64,000 nucleotides of DNA from Trichobilharzia regenti (Eukaryota; Platyhelminthes; Trematoda; Strigeidida; Schistosomatidae), in assembly GCA_944472135.2 (NCBI GenBank), contig OX235270.1:119179842-119243841 (forward strand), given 5' to 3'. Both the position numbers and the translations under genes were made by a program. Below the pieces are notes generated by a model. It was given only the letters and a program-made list of their open reading frames with translations. It searched no databases and had not been told where the DNA came from. Shown piece after piece: positions 1 through 12,100 of the stretch (within the stretch, counting starts at the first letter, position 1; each line of letters opens with the position of its first letter).

Positions 1-1050
1 TCCCATCGACAATTATACACCTCATCCAACAGTTATACGACAATGCTGCATGCCAAGTAATCCACAACGGGAAACTTACGGAAGCCTTCGAAGTGAGGAC
101 GGGAGTGAGGCAAGGCTGTCTACTATCACCAATGATCTTCCTGATTGCAATTGATTGGATAATGCGACAGACAACGGCAACCAACGAGGGAACAGGCATA
201 AAATGGACTGACACAAAAGACTTGGAGGATCTGGATTTCGCCGATGATATATGTCTGATTTCCCATAAACTGGAAGATATGCAAGTGAAAAGTAACAAGT
301 TGGCAGAAGAAGCATCAAAGATAGGACTTCACGTGAACATAGATAAAACAGAGATGATGAAGATTCCTAGCCAACATCAACAACAACAACAGACAACAAT
401 AAGCATAAATGGGAAGAACCTGAAAGAAACAACCTCCTTCACCTACCTGGGAAGCATCGTCTCAACTACAGGCGGAACTGACGAGGACATCAAAGCCAGA
501 ATCGGAAAAGCAAGACAAGCTTTCATTACTCTCAAATCTGTGTGGAGGTCAACAGCACTCAGCATCAAAAATAAGATCCGGATTTTCAACTCCAATGTGA
601 AGTCAGTGCTACTATACGGATCAGAGACTTGGCGAGTCATAAAGAGCATCTCAAACAAACTTCAAACCTTCATTAACAACTGTCTCCGCTCAATACTCAA
701 GATCAGATGGCCAGAAAAGATCAGCAACAGGGATCTCTGGGAGCGAACCAATCAGGAACCGATTGTGAAACAAATAGGCAGAAAGAAATGGAGATGGATT
801 GGCCATACGCTGAGGAAACCATCAAGTGACATCACTAGACAAGCCCTCGAGTGGAACCCGAAAGGGAGGCGGCGAGTTGGTCGTGCAAGGGTGACTTGGA
901 GGAGGTCATGTGAGGAGGAGATGAAAGCATGTGGACAGACCTGGAGCAGGGTGAAAAAGTTGTCAGAAAACCGAAGGCAATGGAGGTGCGCAGCTGAAGC
1001 CCTATGTTCCTCTAGGAACTAAAGAATACAATAATAATACACAGAGTAAT
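1..1050 (+). mobile_element. RTE-clade LINE, 3' end, cut by window start
   Basis: This is the 3' part of a non-LTR retrotransposon of the RTE type (SR2-like in schistosomes, by resemblance). It holds the end of the pol frame, a very short 3' UTR and a tail rich in AATA/ATAATA units, as is usual for RTE elements. The last bases before the tail (GTTCCTCTAGGAAC region, 1005-1020) recur at the 3' end of every RTE relic in the window and also in the S1 SINEs. The frame has no stop or frameshift, so this is a young copy. It is almost identical to the copy at 57622-58528, which lies in the opposite orientation. Confidence 0.93.
3..1022 (+). CDS. RTE LINE pol, reverse transcriptase C-terminal part (5' partial)
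   Basis: The frame is open from base 3, so the true start lies outside the window; the GTG at 93 is only the first possible start codon inside it. The product would copy element RNA by target-primed reverse transcription. Visible motifs are GVRQGCLLSP (RT domain 4) near the left edge, then LDFADD (catalytic YADD-type box), a YLGS motif, an LLYGSETW motif and the basic C-terminal segment with WRWIGHTLRK and a VTWRR motif. It ends in a TAA at 1020-1022, within the conserved 3'-end sequence. The finger and palm N-terminal motifs and the APE-type endonuclease are missing only because the window starts here. Against the 57.6 kb copy I count six residue differences over the 296 shared residues. Confidence 0.92.
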   Translation, partial: PSTIIHLIQQLYDNAACQVIHNGKLTEAFEVRTGVRQGCLLSPMIFLIAIDWIMRQTTATNEGTGIKWTDTKDLEDLDFADDICLISHKLEDMQVKSNKLAEEASKIGLHVNIDKTEMMKIPSQHQQQQQTTISINGKNLKETTSFTYLGSIVSTTGGTDEDIKARIGKARQAFITLKSVWRSTALSIKNKIRIFNSNVKSVLLYGSETWRVIKSISNKLQTFINNCLRSILKIRWPEKISNRDLWERTNQEPIVKQIGRKKWRWIGHTLRKPSSDITRQALEWNPKGRRRVGRARVTWRRSCEEEMKACGQTWSRVKKLSENRRQWRCAAEALCSSRN

Positions 1051-2955
1051 ACAAGACTATTAACTAATGATCTTTCGAGTATAATTTACTGCTCACAGTT
1101 ATATCAAGGTAAGTTTCGGTTTGAAAACATCGTGTCAGTTTTATACATAAGCTTTCTTACTGGAGTACCATAAGTTATTCTGAAATAAGAATAGTATTCA
1201 GGCAATGTGGTAGAGTATAATTTCACCTAAGAATAATTTGTTTTCAGTTAAGACACAATGACAGCGTTATTTACTGGTGACGCTTTAGTCAAAATGTATT
1301 GGCTGTAATCATACGGCAGTGCTCAAACGCTATTTTTACATTCATAGCTTACCGATACGAGTGGAACGCTCACATAGCTGGCAACTTATTATTGTATGTT
1401 TCCTTCGGTGTGATTGGCAGACGATTACGGGAATGTGCAGTTCTTACACCATGCCAAGCCACAATCATGTACACGGAAGTAGAGTGTGGTTAGTGTCACT
1501 TTACTACCAACAATATTTTTATTTGATTTTAAGCTAAATGCATGAGTTTTTACCTTGTTCTCTTACTGACTTCAGCTTTCGGTGCTGATCACAGTCTTTT
1601 AAGTTCCCATCTCTTCCTGAAATCTTATTTAATCCATTAAGTTGAATTATCTTTCTCCTTGTTTAGAAATCTTGAGCATTTTACTCGGTGATGATTTGGA
1701 TTGGATGTCATAAGGTTTGCTACCCACACATTTTGTATCCCTAATTCCCTAACATAAACACACGGTTAAACTGTCTGTACACACGAAGAATATTATGGAT
1801 AACTGTCCAATATTTGTCAGACTTCCATAACTAAGTATGAATGAATCTCTATTGAAGTCATATTCCTCTTCGTAACTGGGAAGTATTCTTCTGCAGAAAA
1901 ACTTTGTTATAAAGCAAATTTTTCAAAAATGATCATCTCCTCTAGTAAGTATTTCGAAATGAAACCAGAAACCATTAGTCTTACTGCCATTACTAATAAT
2001 ATTGGTATCATTGAAGATAATGACAAATCGCATTAAAATTAGTCTCCATTAAATAATCAAAAACGTTACTTACATCAGTCGCTCCAGATTCTGACATAAT
2101 TCTGAAAAAGCGGAAAAAAATAAAGTGATACTAAAAATTCTACTTATTTTTCATCCTTTTAATTAATGACTCATTTGATTGTTTTATGAAACCATTGTGA
2201 CGTTCCTACAGGTGAAGTACATAAGGCCTAAAGTAAAACAGCGTATCAAGATTTAACAAGAATTCAGTTGCTATTACTGACTAGAAATGCTAATAGAATA
2301 AAAATATTTAACGGCGCTTATTTTCCGCAAAAGCAATTACGTGTATTATAGATTTTTTTCTTTTTGTGATGAGATGTTGCATTTTTGAAAAGAAGTGCAT
2401 TCTAACCTAGTTTGAAGTCTCTGTATCGATTAGACTGATTTCCTCGGGGTAGATTTGCTAGCCGCACACTCAACCTTCTCTCTTTATATCTGGGTTTAAA
2501 ATTGAACAGTAAACTGTATAACCGACAAGTGGGATTTGCAAACACTGACCACTTAAATGGGACTCAGTAGTACAATCTTTAATGTGTTAGTCTGCAGACT
2601 TAGAATCCTAAATCAGGTTATATTTGTTATTTGGTAGGTATTCTGAGGATAAAATGAATTAACTTGGTAGTGAATTTTGATAAAAAATACATTAACAGGG
2701 AAGATTTAACTTCAAATTTCTGAAACTTATAAAACTTATTTACTTTTGACTTTTCTGTGACAACAGCTTCCCTCCACATCGATTCGAAGGCATTATTCCT
2801 CTTACTAAATTTTATTGCAATTATAAAACAGTTTCCTAAGTGTTGCGTTAATTCTAAGAAATGATAATATTTTCACCCTGCTAATTCTAAACAGCTGTAA
2901 TGTACCAGATTAACTGTCCTGTCAAATGTTCAGTTTCATGTTTAATCATCAATAC
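1051..2955. other. AT-rich stretch, nothing recognised
   Basis: No exon with coding frame plus splice signals, and no recognisable repeat. Short open frames at 1299-1537 have no coding character. Confidence 0.5.
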
Positions 2956-3192
2956 AACAATGGTGGCACAGCGGCAGAATGCTCACCAACTACACAGGTG
3001 GTTCGGGGTTCGACCCCCAGCCGACACTCTCTTTTCCCTTGTTAAACTAGTTATAAGACTGGTAAAGGAGAGAGGTTGGGCATGAGGCTAGCAATCCAGT
3101 TCTGTAAAAATAAACGCCACTGCTACCGAAACTTCAAGGCTCTAGCCTGAAGTCCTATGTTCCACTAGGAACGTAAAGGAATACAAAAAAAG
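2956..3192 (+). mobile_element. S1 SINE (tRNA-derived head, RTE-like tail), full length
   Basis: The head has pol III-like boxes: an A box at 2961-2980 (TGGTGGCACAGCGGCAGAAT) and a B box around 3007-3016 (GGTTCGACCC). A central body follows, with the signature GGCTAGCAA and TACCGAAACTTC. The 3' end (CTATGTTCCACTAGGAACGT) is nearly the same as the RTE LINE 3' end, and the tail is A-rich. This is the best full-length S1 copy for defining the family here. Confidence 0.85.
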
Positions 3193-4815
3193 ACAACATC
3201 GAATCAGAAGACTTGAAAGTGAAATTTTAAACCTTTCTGATAAGTGAATAAGCTTTACACTTGTTGTCTGCTGACAATTTAAAGACATACATCAGTCTGA
3301 ATATGTTAATTTTTGTATACCGTGAGCTATACTAAATTATTTTGGTCTGAATAAATGAAAAAATCAAATAGTCACTGACAGCTATCTGACCGAATTTAAG
3401 CGTGTCATATAAATTTACATACGATTCTTATACCTTCATAGCGAGATTTATCGAACAATACTCCAACCAAATGTTTATGAATGCTAACCCTGTAGTCTCA
3501 GGTGTTTATTTTCCAGAGTTAAGAGCTTATTAAAAATTTCACTTGAGAAATCTAATCTTCAGGGTTTAGCTGATGCTTTAAAAACTGCGAAAGACTAAAA
3601 TTCTTTGCTGATTGTCTGAATATTATTCAACCTTCTAGGTAGCCTTACCAATTGAATAATTTTGTTTATTAAAACTTGAATAGCTCGTAATTCTATTTAG
3701 CCAGTATGATGTAAACGAAAGAAGCAGGATCAGCATAGTCAATGTGGTTAAATAAGTAAAAATGCCACAAAAGCTTTATTGCTTTCTTAAACTAAGACCT
3801 CTATTGACAAAGAAATATATATATATACAGCTTGGTAAAAAATCTCGTGAACAGTCTTTTCGTTAAATGTTGTGTTCGTAAAACTTAGTGTGCAAGCTTT
3901 ATTCAACACTTACTCGCCTTCAGTTATCATTCTTCACTACATGGTTTCATTGGAAGGCATTCATGTAGATAATAATTACATGAGGTTGTATTAAGAACTA
4001 GGCACTAAAATAAAACTAGTTTCCTTTAAACGAACATATTTAAGCTTTGTAACCAACTATACACATAAATCTCTGCAGCATAATCATTTCACATACACTC
4101 GAAGTAAGAATTTTAGTGTGCTTGTGTATTCAGTACAGTGAGTGAGAGATAACAGATATCTGAAAAAGCCTACACTACTCTGTGAACCTATGAACGTCTT
4201 GTTATGAGATTGAGTATAGAAAGCTTTAGGCAGCCAAATCTCCTACTTCAACCAAACCAGAAGTGTACCTATTTTCTCAGTGGTGCTTTCTTATTGGGTA
4301 TGCTGAAAATTATGCATTATTCAAGCCTTGACAGTCAGCAGGCAGGAAATATTTCCTGACGTGTTATTTTTGCATACGACCGAATGAAATAAGTCGGGCC
4401 ATCCATTCCTACTTGAATATTTCACGCAGCGACAAGGTGCCATTCTACTTTTGGTGACAATCAATAATTCACTTCAAGTTTCTACAAACAACACGAGAGA
4501 GAGAGAGAAAGACAAAGGGAGACACACAGGTAGAGAGGAAGCGAAACTATACACAAATAGATTTTATGCTAATCAGATTTAGTTAATACTATAAAGAAGG
4601 TAAATACACTATCTTGACTTCATTTGAGAAATCATTCACAATGTTGACTGTGTACAAACAAAATTAGAATCAATATCTGACTAAAAATCTATTCTTGCTA
4701 ATTACATATTCATATTCCGTAGATGGTGAAACAATTTTTCTATCTGATATGCGAGCATAGAAATCCGTTGGTAATATTGGAAGTGCGGCTGAATTTCAGT
4801 ATTTGCCTAAACTAA
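3193..4815. other. AT-rich stretch with a short (GA)n tract
   Basis: No gene seen. A GA microsatellite lies at about 4494-4510 and a short (TA)n at about 3817-3829. Confidence 0.5.
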
Positions 4816-4819
4816 CGGA

Positions 4820-5106
4820 AGTGCGGTCCTAGTGGCTGAATGGTATATGAGCTTGCCAGAAGGTCCTAGTTTCGAATCCCAGTTAGTGCGTACTAGGATG
4901 AAACAGCTGTCCAATAATCCTGGGTTCGATCCCCGGCCGACTCACTTCTTTACCTTGCTAAGCCAGAAATAATGCTGGTAAAGAGTAAAGGTTGGGTATG
5001 ACGCTAGCAACCCCATTCTGTAAAAATAAACATCACTGCTACCGAAACTTCACGCCACTAGCTTGAGGCCATATGTTCCACTGGGAACGTGAAAGATACA
5101 AAAAAA
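4820..5106 (+). mobile_element. Chimeric SINE: S3 head joined to S1 body
   Basis: The first part (about 4828-4915) is an S3-type tRNA-like head with a B box (GTTTCGAATCCC). It is followed by the S3 hammerhead region lacking the CUGANGA segment: stem-I sequence runs straight into TAGGATGAAACAGCTGTCC. From about 4918 the sequence is S1, starting at its B box (GGGTTCGATCCCCGGCCGAC) and running through the S1 body to the RTE-like 3' end (GTTCCACTGGGAACGT). The join lies at the B box, where all these families are alike. This suggests template switching or recombination, though insertion of a truncated S1 into S3 is also possible. Confidence 0.75.
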
Positions 5107-5486
5107 GGAAGTGTAGTTGATTTCAGCCTTTCCACCAAAATGCTGTCAATCTCTTCTCCATGGTTATTGTTTCTCCACCAGCATAGTGTGACAACAGAAC
5201 TTTCGGATGTTTTAACTTCCTCAAAGCTCGGAATACGGTCACCTGGTGTGAAAACATAACTTTCTTTATGGTTTATATAGGCTTGAGACTGCTTGACTGC
5301 TGTCAGGCACTAAGATCACACGATCAGAATCTTATTTTGACACCCAAACTGACAGCTATATGAAAATATAGTGCAGTGTATCAGAGACAGTCTTTTGCTT
5401 AATAACTATCACCTAAAACTTGATGTTACCATTGCTTAGCCTATACAGTGCATGGATTACATCAGTTTCCTTCCGTTAATCAATCG

Positions 5487-5487
<1 letters not shown>

Positions 5488-5530
<43 letters not shown>
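5488..5530. repeat. (TA)n microsatellite
   Basis: About 21 uninterrupted TA units. Confidence 0.97.
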
Positions 5531-5532
<2 letters not shown>

Positions 5533-8500
5533 TACAAAATATAGGATTTCTGTTTATTTCTTACATGACATTCCTTCGATAAGTGTAGTTGCGTACTGTT
5601 TCTGTGTTATACGGGCAGAAATTCCCTAAAATATTTAAATTATTCGACGTGTTTATAACACCAACAACTACCCCATTTTATTCAGGTAAATCGTAATACT
5701 CTCATTAATAAATCCTCTAGCTGTTTTATTAACACTAAAATTTTCTCTTCATTACGTCTCGAATGAACTGATTAGCCGCATTCTGGCACATAGACTATTT
5801 AGACAGATGCGTCTCTATAACCATGATTACTAGCTTATTGTTGCTGGTTTGGCAATGACTATCTGTAGAATCTAGTGGATTACTGACAACCACGTATTAC
5901 AAATATATTTATTTCCTAAGCTTATGAATAGTCTTCACCGGAGGTAATCCTTTCACAGCAACTGATTTCCCTGCTCATTAATTTAAGATTAGAATGGCCA
6001 CAGTTATACAAGTATAAATGAGTTTTCAATTTTAGGAACAAATAAGTGCTAATAGGATATCCTACACTTGAGATCAATGCATGCTGAAACCTATCAACTT
6101 TGAGAATATTCCGCATTCTCTTTAAGATTAAAATTTTATTAACTTAGTTTCACAGTCAAAGATTTTACACACTTATCAATACTAAACATGGTATATTTTG
6201 CTGCTCCCTTTAGCTAAGTAGGTAGACTGTACATTTCATGAAGGTACTTTAACCGACACAAACGAATAGTAGACTGCAGTCTTTTTTATCTTTTGACTTC
6301 TTCATGCATGTTACCTAGATTTATAAAAATAAACAGATAAGTTGAATAGCTGAGTAATAAAGCTTCTCACTTCAAACGTGAGTTTCTCAGGTTCATATCT
6401 TTGCAAGAATATAATTTATCCGAATTTTACGAGTCTAAAAATTCTTACTGATTGACTGTTACTACGGAATGAGTTAAATTCTGTTCATTTGGCCATTTAC
6501 TAATAAAGTCTGAATAAGCAGCTGACTGCATACTACCCAGAGAATTTCAATGGTAAGCTTGGATGTCAAATATCTACCACACCGATACCAAGACTAGTCT
6601 CAATTAACGAAGATAAATAAATGACCATCCCCCACCCTCGCAACCACCCTGTTAATGACATTAAATCTGACTAAAGGATAAGATCTGACAATTTCTAGAA
6701 TTATCGGACTTCTAAAACTACTTTTATACAGTAAATCCTTACATATTACGTGAAACTAATTATTTAATATCCTCTGAAATTAAGACTTCAAATATAGTGG
6801 ACTTTCTCAAAGTTCTGTTTCTAATTTGAGCACATTCTTGAAATCTCTCAGTCATTTTCGCAATCTGTTCATAATGCCGAGTAATATATTTCCATAAAAT
6901 ATGTAACCAAAGACTGCAGAACTCTCTTAGCTATAATATTATTATTTTTGTTTTAAAATTAACTGATCCATTTGGCAATAAGTTGCATTTTCGGCTTCAC
7001 AAAACTATAGTTCATCTTGCAGGTTTCGTCTGTGCTCACCAACGCAATCATAGAGGTACGCTGGCCAAACAGTGAAATAATCATATTGCTAGTCGACGAT
7101 TAGAATATTATTCGTACTATTCTTATGCCTAATGCCGATGGAACTGGGTTCATTTTGCTGAAAAATCAGGCTAATCAATCCAATAATGCAATAATGAAAT
7201 TTCAGTGTTCGGTAATCATATGCGACAAGTGGATAACTGTGAGTTCAACCTAGGAACATGATGACACAGGTAGTAACACTGTAATGTAGAGACTCTATAA
7301 AAGTGAGTTTGATTTAATAATGAGAGTTCAGTAATTACGATTTGACAGAACCTAGCCTTTTAAAGACTGATATTACCTTCATACGAGTGGTCATAACCTG
7401 TGTCTGTGTCAATAAGCACTTGGATTAATTAATCCTATAAAATTGATGGTTCACAAAAGTACACATCTCTGACAATAAATTTAATAATGTGATGCCTTGA
7501 CTTAAAATTCAAATTGTTCAGAAGTAAATGTGGAAAATAAGACTTAGATGAAAAAAGTAGAAATAAGTCAGGAGGTATAAAACACCGTTTGGTCTGAAGT
7601 GTGATGGCTTCGTATATAAACAGTATATGAATTAGTCAATGGATAGTTCTCTGACGTTAGACATCAAAAGCCAGAATTTTATATACATTTTTCTGCTTAG
7701 CTTAAATAGGCATGAAATGGTGTCAACATTTCAGTATTGTTTTCTTTCATCATTATGCTATGGTTACTTTTAGTTACATCACTGAATGTCTGACAGATGA
7801 CGTTACTCGAGACCAGACCAAACTATTAAACAGAACCTACATTTATAGTGCTGTTGTACATTAACTCCACAGTTTTCGTCTTTCAACATCAAATCTTCAG
7901 AGCTAATTCTAGTATGAGGTCATCGCAAAATGCACGTGATCCATTAGCTGAAAATGTCCTATGTTTAAACTCCATATATTTCCAGAATGCCCTTCTAAGA
8001 GACAACACAGTGGTTGTTGAAGCACTCAGCAGTGATTGCAATTAAAGTCTAAATCTATGTACTTAAAATCTGTAAACTATGTTCCTATCTAGATATTAAT
8101 TAATAATTTTTCAGGAAGTTTGTTAATGCGATGGATTAAAACAAAAGTCAACGATAACTTACGTTTCTTTAGTGAAGATGACTGAATTCTCTTGAATAGA
8201 TATGTTCAGAGTTTCAGTAGTTTATGCAAACTGAACATATTTCTCTTGACTTCATACTGGAAAAGGTAACAATTTTTGCGTTTATATTGTGATTTATGTT
8301 ACGTAATCAAATAGCCTTTCTCTTTATTTGTTCTGTTGGTTTTTTTGCAACCAAATTACCAACAATAACACGAAAAAACAAATTCACTCACTTGAACATT
8401 TTATAAAATCAGTTAAGAAATAAATATTCGATGAAGAATCATCCACACATACACACATATACTCCAGGTAGGCATACACATGCAAACTCATGTTCTGGAG

Positions 8501-8864
8501 ATGAAATAACCAATCCGATACTTGTATTAAAATATAAAATAAATTAACTGAAAGCACAATTGTTAAATTCTCACTCGTTATACTGCTGAAACTTCATCTG
8601 TTGCCGAATTGTTTCAGTTGTTTAAATGACGTATAAACTGACTTTAAAGCATTATATATATATAAACACCCACACCCCCTTCCCTGGTTCACACTCAAAA
8701 AAGTTGAGATGAAGAAACTGAAACTTGGAAAATACACAATTTGTAAGCAGTTAAACAACAAAAAGTTGTATTGATTAGGTAATCAAAACACGGGAAAGCT
8801 ACTTTCTACTAACAGGGCCGAAATAACTGATTCCTTAAGCTTTATTATTTATTGGTATTTCTGA
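5531..8864. other. AT-rich stretch, no confident gene
   Basis: No exon with supporting splice sites. A weak tRNA-like segment occurs at about 6345-6410 (TAGCTGAGTAATAAAGC, then GGTTCATATC), possibly an old SINE. An open frame at 7848-8045 has some coding look and a possible acceptor (CTCCACAG) just inside it, but nothing joins to it. Confidence 0.45.
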
Positions 8865-8865
8865 T

Positions 8866-9575
8866 AATTTCTGAGTGGAACAAAAGGCTTCAATAGCACA
8901 TCTCCATTTCACTCTTTTCTGCAGTGTTCTTAGGCTGACTGTACGACGGCTCATAAGGTTTCAGCTTTCCCTCACCCAACCCCCTACCTGTCACCCTCGG
9001 ACACCTAAGGCATCTCTCCCCATACGGCTTCCTCTTGAGTGAATGTTTGGCGAGTAATGTCACTAAACGGTCGACACAGTATACATGTAATCCACCGACA
9101 TTTTAGTCGTCATATTTGTTGGTCAATAAGTTCTCACTCGGTACATTCCCAAAGAGTTCTCTGTTGCTTACACTTTATGGATGGTGGTTATCCGGTATTC
9201 AGTATGCAGCATGAGAAGTCACATGTCAATAAAAGTTTGAAGGCTATTCAAAATGATTTCGGTGTCTCACTCACCAAGTCACTGAACAACATAGAAGTCC
9301 TCACTGACTTGACACTGGTGTTGAAAATCCCAACCTTTCACTTTATGTTTAGTTTAGTAGAGTTTCATACTGACTTTTGACTACTGAAGGCCTTTCTTGC
9401 TTTCTCGACTCTGATTTCAACATCCTCATCCTTTCTGCTTGTATTTGAAATGATTTGTCTAGATAAGTGACGGAATTGACCTCTTTCAAATTTCTCCCAC
9501 TGATAGTGATCACCGATTGTTGTTGGTGGTGGTTAGATATCTTCATCACCTCTGTAAATGAGATTAATTTTCACT
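8866..9575 (-). pseudogene. RTE LINE relic (3' part), decayed
   Basis: On the minus strand this begins with an MMKI...HHQQQ segment and ISGRNLKEVNSVTYL (9549 downwards), matching the post-RT part of the young RTE copy. It then runs through many frameshifts to the conserved 3' end near 8870. No intact frame remains. Confidence 0.8.
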
Positions 9576-10069
9576 TCAGAGTAACTTAAATAGAAATAAA
9601 CATTTCAAAAAGGGTCTGTTTGGTCAATTTTATGGTTGATTCAAGTCGGCATCAATTTTATGAGCACTGAATATGCGAGAACACTGGACAAATGTTCTGT
9701 TTCTGTTTATGACTCATCACCGGCACCAACCAATACCCATGAAATGATATCATTGTTTCCATGAGTGGCTTTGTCAAACTGATCTTGAGACCTAAATATT
9801 TACTTCTTACATTAGCATTTTATATCTAATTTGCTTCTTAAAATTTTTTTATTCTAAACGTAGAACAAATCTTGTTCTAAAATCAAAAAGTTTTGAGTAC
9901 GGTATATTTTCGCATTAAAAATAACTGTACACTGTAAAACAACTTGATAAACTTCCCTCGGTTGCATCTAAAATATCTCTGATTTGGTATTCTGATCTCA
10001 CTGAAATAAATTCCAAACGGAGACCTGAGTAGAGATGGGGTAGTGCTCACTCAGAGGTTATTAGTACGA
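9576..10069. other. Nothing recognised
   Basis: AT-rich, with no gene or known repeat seen. Confidence 0.45.
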
Positions 10070-10405
10070 AACTTATAGCAGTCATGCGTTTACTAACTTC
10101 ATTCATGAAAAATCCCCATTCGAACACCAATAGAGAAAAGACTAGTAGTAGTTCAGCGAAGAGTCTCTTTTCGGCGAATTCATTTTCACAGTTGTACAAT
10201 CGCAAATATATGTGGCTAATTTGTAGGTGGGTGTACACTGAATTTGTCAAATGAAAATACAGTTAGTAAGTTTTTGGTGGAGTGATACAAGAGGGTAGTA
10301 ACAAAAGTGATGAGTTGTTGCCAACGGTCGCTAAAGAAGAATTGCGTAATAACATGAATATTTCGATGGAAGAGTTGTGCTCGGCATGTACATGGAAACA
10401 AAATG
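10070..10405 (-). repeat. Left arm of large inverted repeat
   Basis: The reverse complement of this arm matches 10905-11260 over roughly 330 bp. The closest part (10150-10260 against 11080-11205) includes a shared frame reading YLRLYNCENEFAEKRLFAEL. The arms are separated by about 500 bp that contains a minus-strand GIY-YIG relic. The arms look like parts of the same retroelement placed in opposite orientations. Confidence 0.85.
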
Positions 10406-10509
10406 AAATACGGAATTATGTAAGAGTTTTAAAGAAATACAAGGGTTTTGATTAGTTAGAAAAGAAGCAAACAAGCAAAAGTTAAGTCAGATGTACAGAG
10501 TTGTTACCA

Positions 10510-10755
10510 TGATTGTAGAAGAAGCTGAATAATTTTCCTCTGTATGCATAGCTCCGGCTCTTCTAACTGAATGGCTAGGTCTTCAGCAACACAGGGAAGA
10601 CGGAAACTTATTTTCTTTAGCAGGTTGTTTTTCAATTTGTAGATAACTTTGAAGAAGGTGTTTGTTGAGATGAAATGACCAGTGGTAACGAGATGTTCAG
10701 CTATTGCACTCTTTATACAGCCACTACTTCCTTTCTGCAGCCAAGCTTGATAGTG
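10510..10755 (-). pseudogene. GIY-YIG endonuclease-like C-terminal fragment, probable PLE
   Basis: The reverse strand has an open stretch containing SAIAEHLVTTGHFI, then KVIYKLKNN and EPELCIQRK. The order EHLVxTGH, then xVIYRxPxN, then KPELCxQKxxV also appears at 11830-12045 and at 57520-58620. It looks like the second half of a GIY-YIG nuclease domain as found at the C-terminus of Penelope-like elements. I did not find the RT part next to it. The assignment to PLE is inference. Confidence 0.6.
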
Positions 10756-10904
10756 TTATTTGACCCTTTTTGACCGGATGACCGATGAACCTGGCTCCAC
10801 AGCAACAGGTGAAACTGATATAAACACACAAAAGTGGTCAGGTGCGGGATCTTGTTCTTTGGGCTTCTTCAGATCACAGGGTAACTGGAGAACACTACTA
10901 CTAC

Positions 10905-11260
10905 TTTGTTTTCATGAACACGGTGAGCGCAACTCTTTCATCAAACGTTCATTGACGCTATTACATAACTCTTCTTTAACAACCGTTTGTTACAACTCAT
11001 CACTTTTGTCACTATCCTCTTATATCAATATCCAATTCCTCTGAATTCTTTCATATTACGTAAATCCACCAAAAACTTACTAGTTGTATTTTCATTTGAC
11101 AAATTCAGCGTATACACACATACAAATTAGCCATATATATTTGCGATTGTACAACTGTGAAAATGAATTCGCCGAAAAGAGACTCTTCGCTGAACTACTA
11201 GTCTTCCGTCTATTTTCTACCTTCGCTAGTAATGTCAATAAACGGTCGAGTCATCATCCG
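10905..11260 (+). repeat. Right arm of large inverted repeat
   Basis: Partner of 10070-10405. On this strand the arm lies upstream of a plus-strand GIY-YIG relic (11830-12045). In the left copy the equivalent arm lies downstream of the GIY-YIG relic, an order consistent with the partial tandem copies typical of PLEs. Confidence 0.85.
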
Positions 11261-11825
11261 AGGAGAGAAAATGTATGCTTGTACATCGTCTGCGAGTGTA
11301 CAAGTATTAACTATTTTTTTGAGCTTAGACAATTTATTTTGAAACCTACTTTAACCTTAGGTTAACTTATCAGCACTAGTTATACACACTGAGTACGAGC
11401 AAACTTTCTTAGCTTTATGATGACATTTATTGCAATTAAATTTCAAACTCTGAAGATTATCGCATTACTACTATTCGTATTCTAAATTAAAATCTTTTCA
11501 GAAATCGGAATTTTTCCGGTAAATGAGCCCAAAATTATGGCTCAGGACATCAGAACTTTTGAATATACTTTCAACATCAAAATCAGAGGACATTGAAGCA
11601 AGGGATGTTTGCTTTGTAATCTTTAAAATTAGTTGATTAGTTATGCTAACCACTTGACTAAAAGAAAAGCGATACATTGCTGCTCTTATTCATTCTCTCT
11701 TGACGTTTCCCTCAGTTAAACTTAATGTACTCATATTTGATGGCTCTTATGAGAAATAAAATCATACTTTCTAATATAAAGTGTACTTTGGTTTACTCAA
11801 AATTTAAGTTCAACAAATTCTGATA

Positions 11826-12100
11826 GGAGCGTTTGGATTGTCGTCGAATTTCCGAACATCACCCTGCGTGGTTAAGTAAAGGACAAACAAAATCTATTCG
11901 TAGCGCTGTTCTAGCTCATCTTGTGGATACAGAGCACAAGATTGATGTTAACCAGGCTTCCAGAGTTAGTTACCGCATACCAACAAATCTTAATTTCGCC
12001 TTTAGAGTTCGATTACTAAATATTGCTGTCGGAATCTACATTTAGAAGGCTAATTTGTGCGTCCAAAAGTAGCTAGTTCAGACATTATCGTTGCCTTGGC
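11826..12100 (+). pseudogene. GIY-YIG endonuclease-like C-terminal fragment, probable PLE
   Basis: A frame of about 70 codons (from near 11833) reads RISEHHPAWLSKG, then AVLAHLVDTEHKI, VSYRIPTNLN and VRLLNIAVGI. It is stopped by TAG at 12043-12045, and the family's next segment (LCVQK) can be read after the stop. This is the most complete GIY-YIG half-domain of this family in the window, but it is broken. Confidence 0.62.

Noticed and set aside
2961..3020. SINE heads as tRNA genes
   Set aside because: A and B boxes are present, but the acceptor and anticodon arms do not pair and each is fused to a SINE body.
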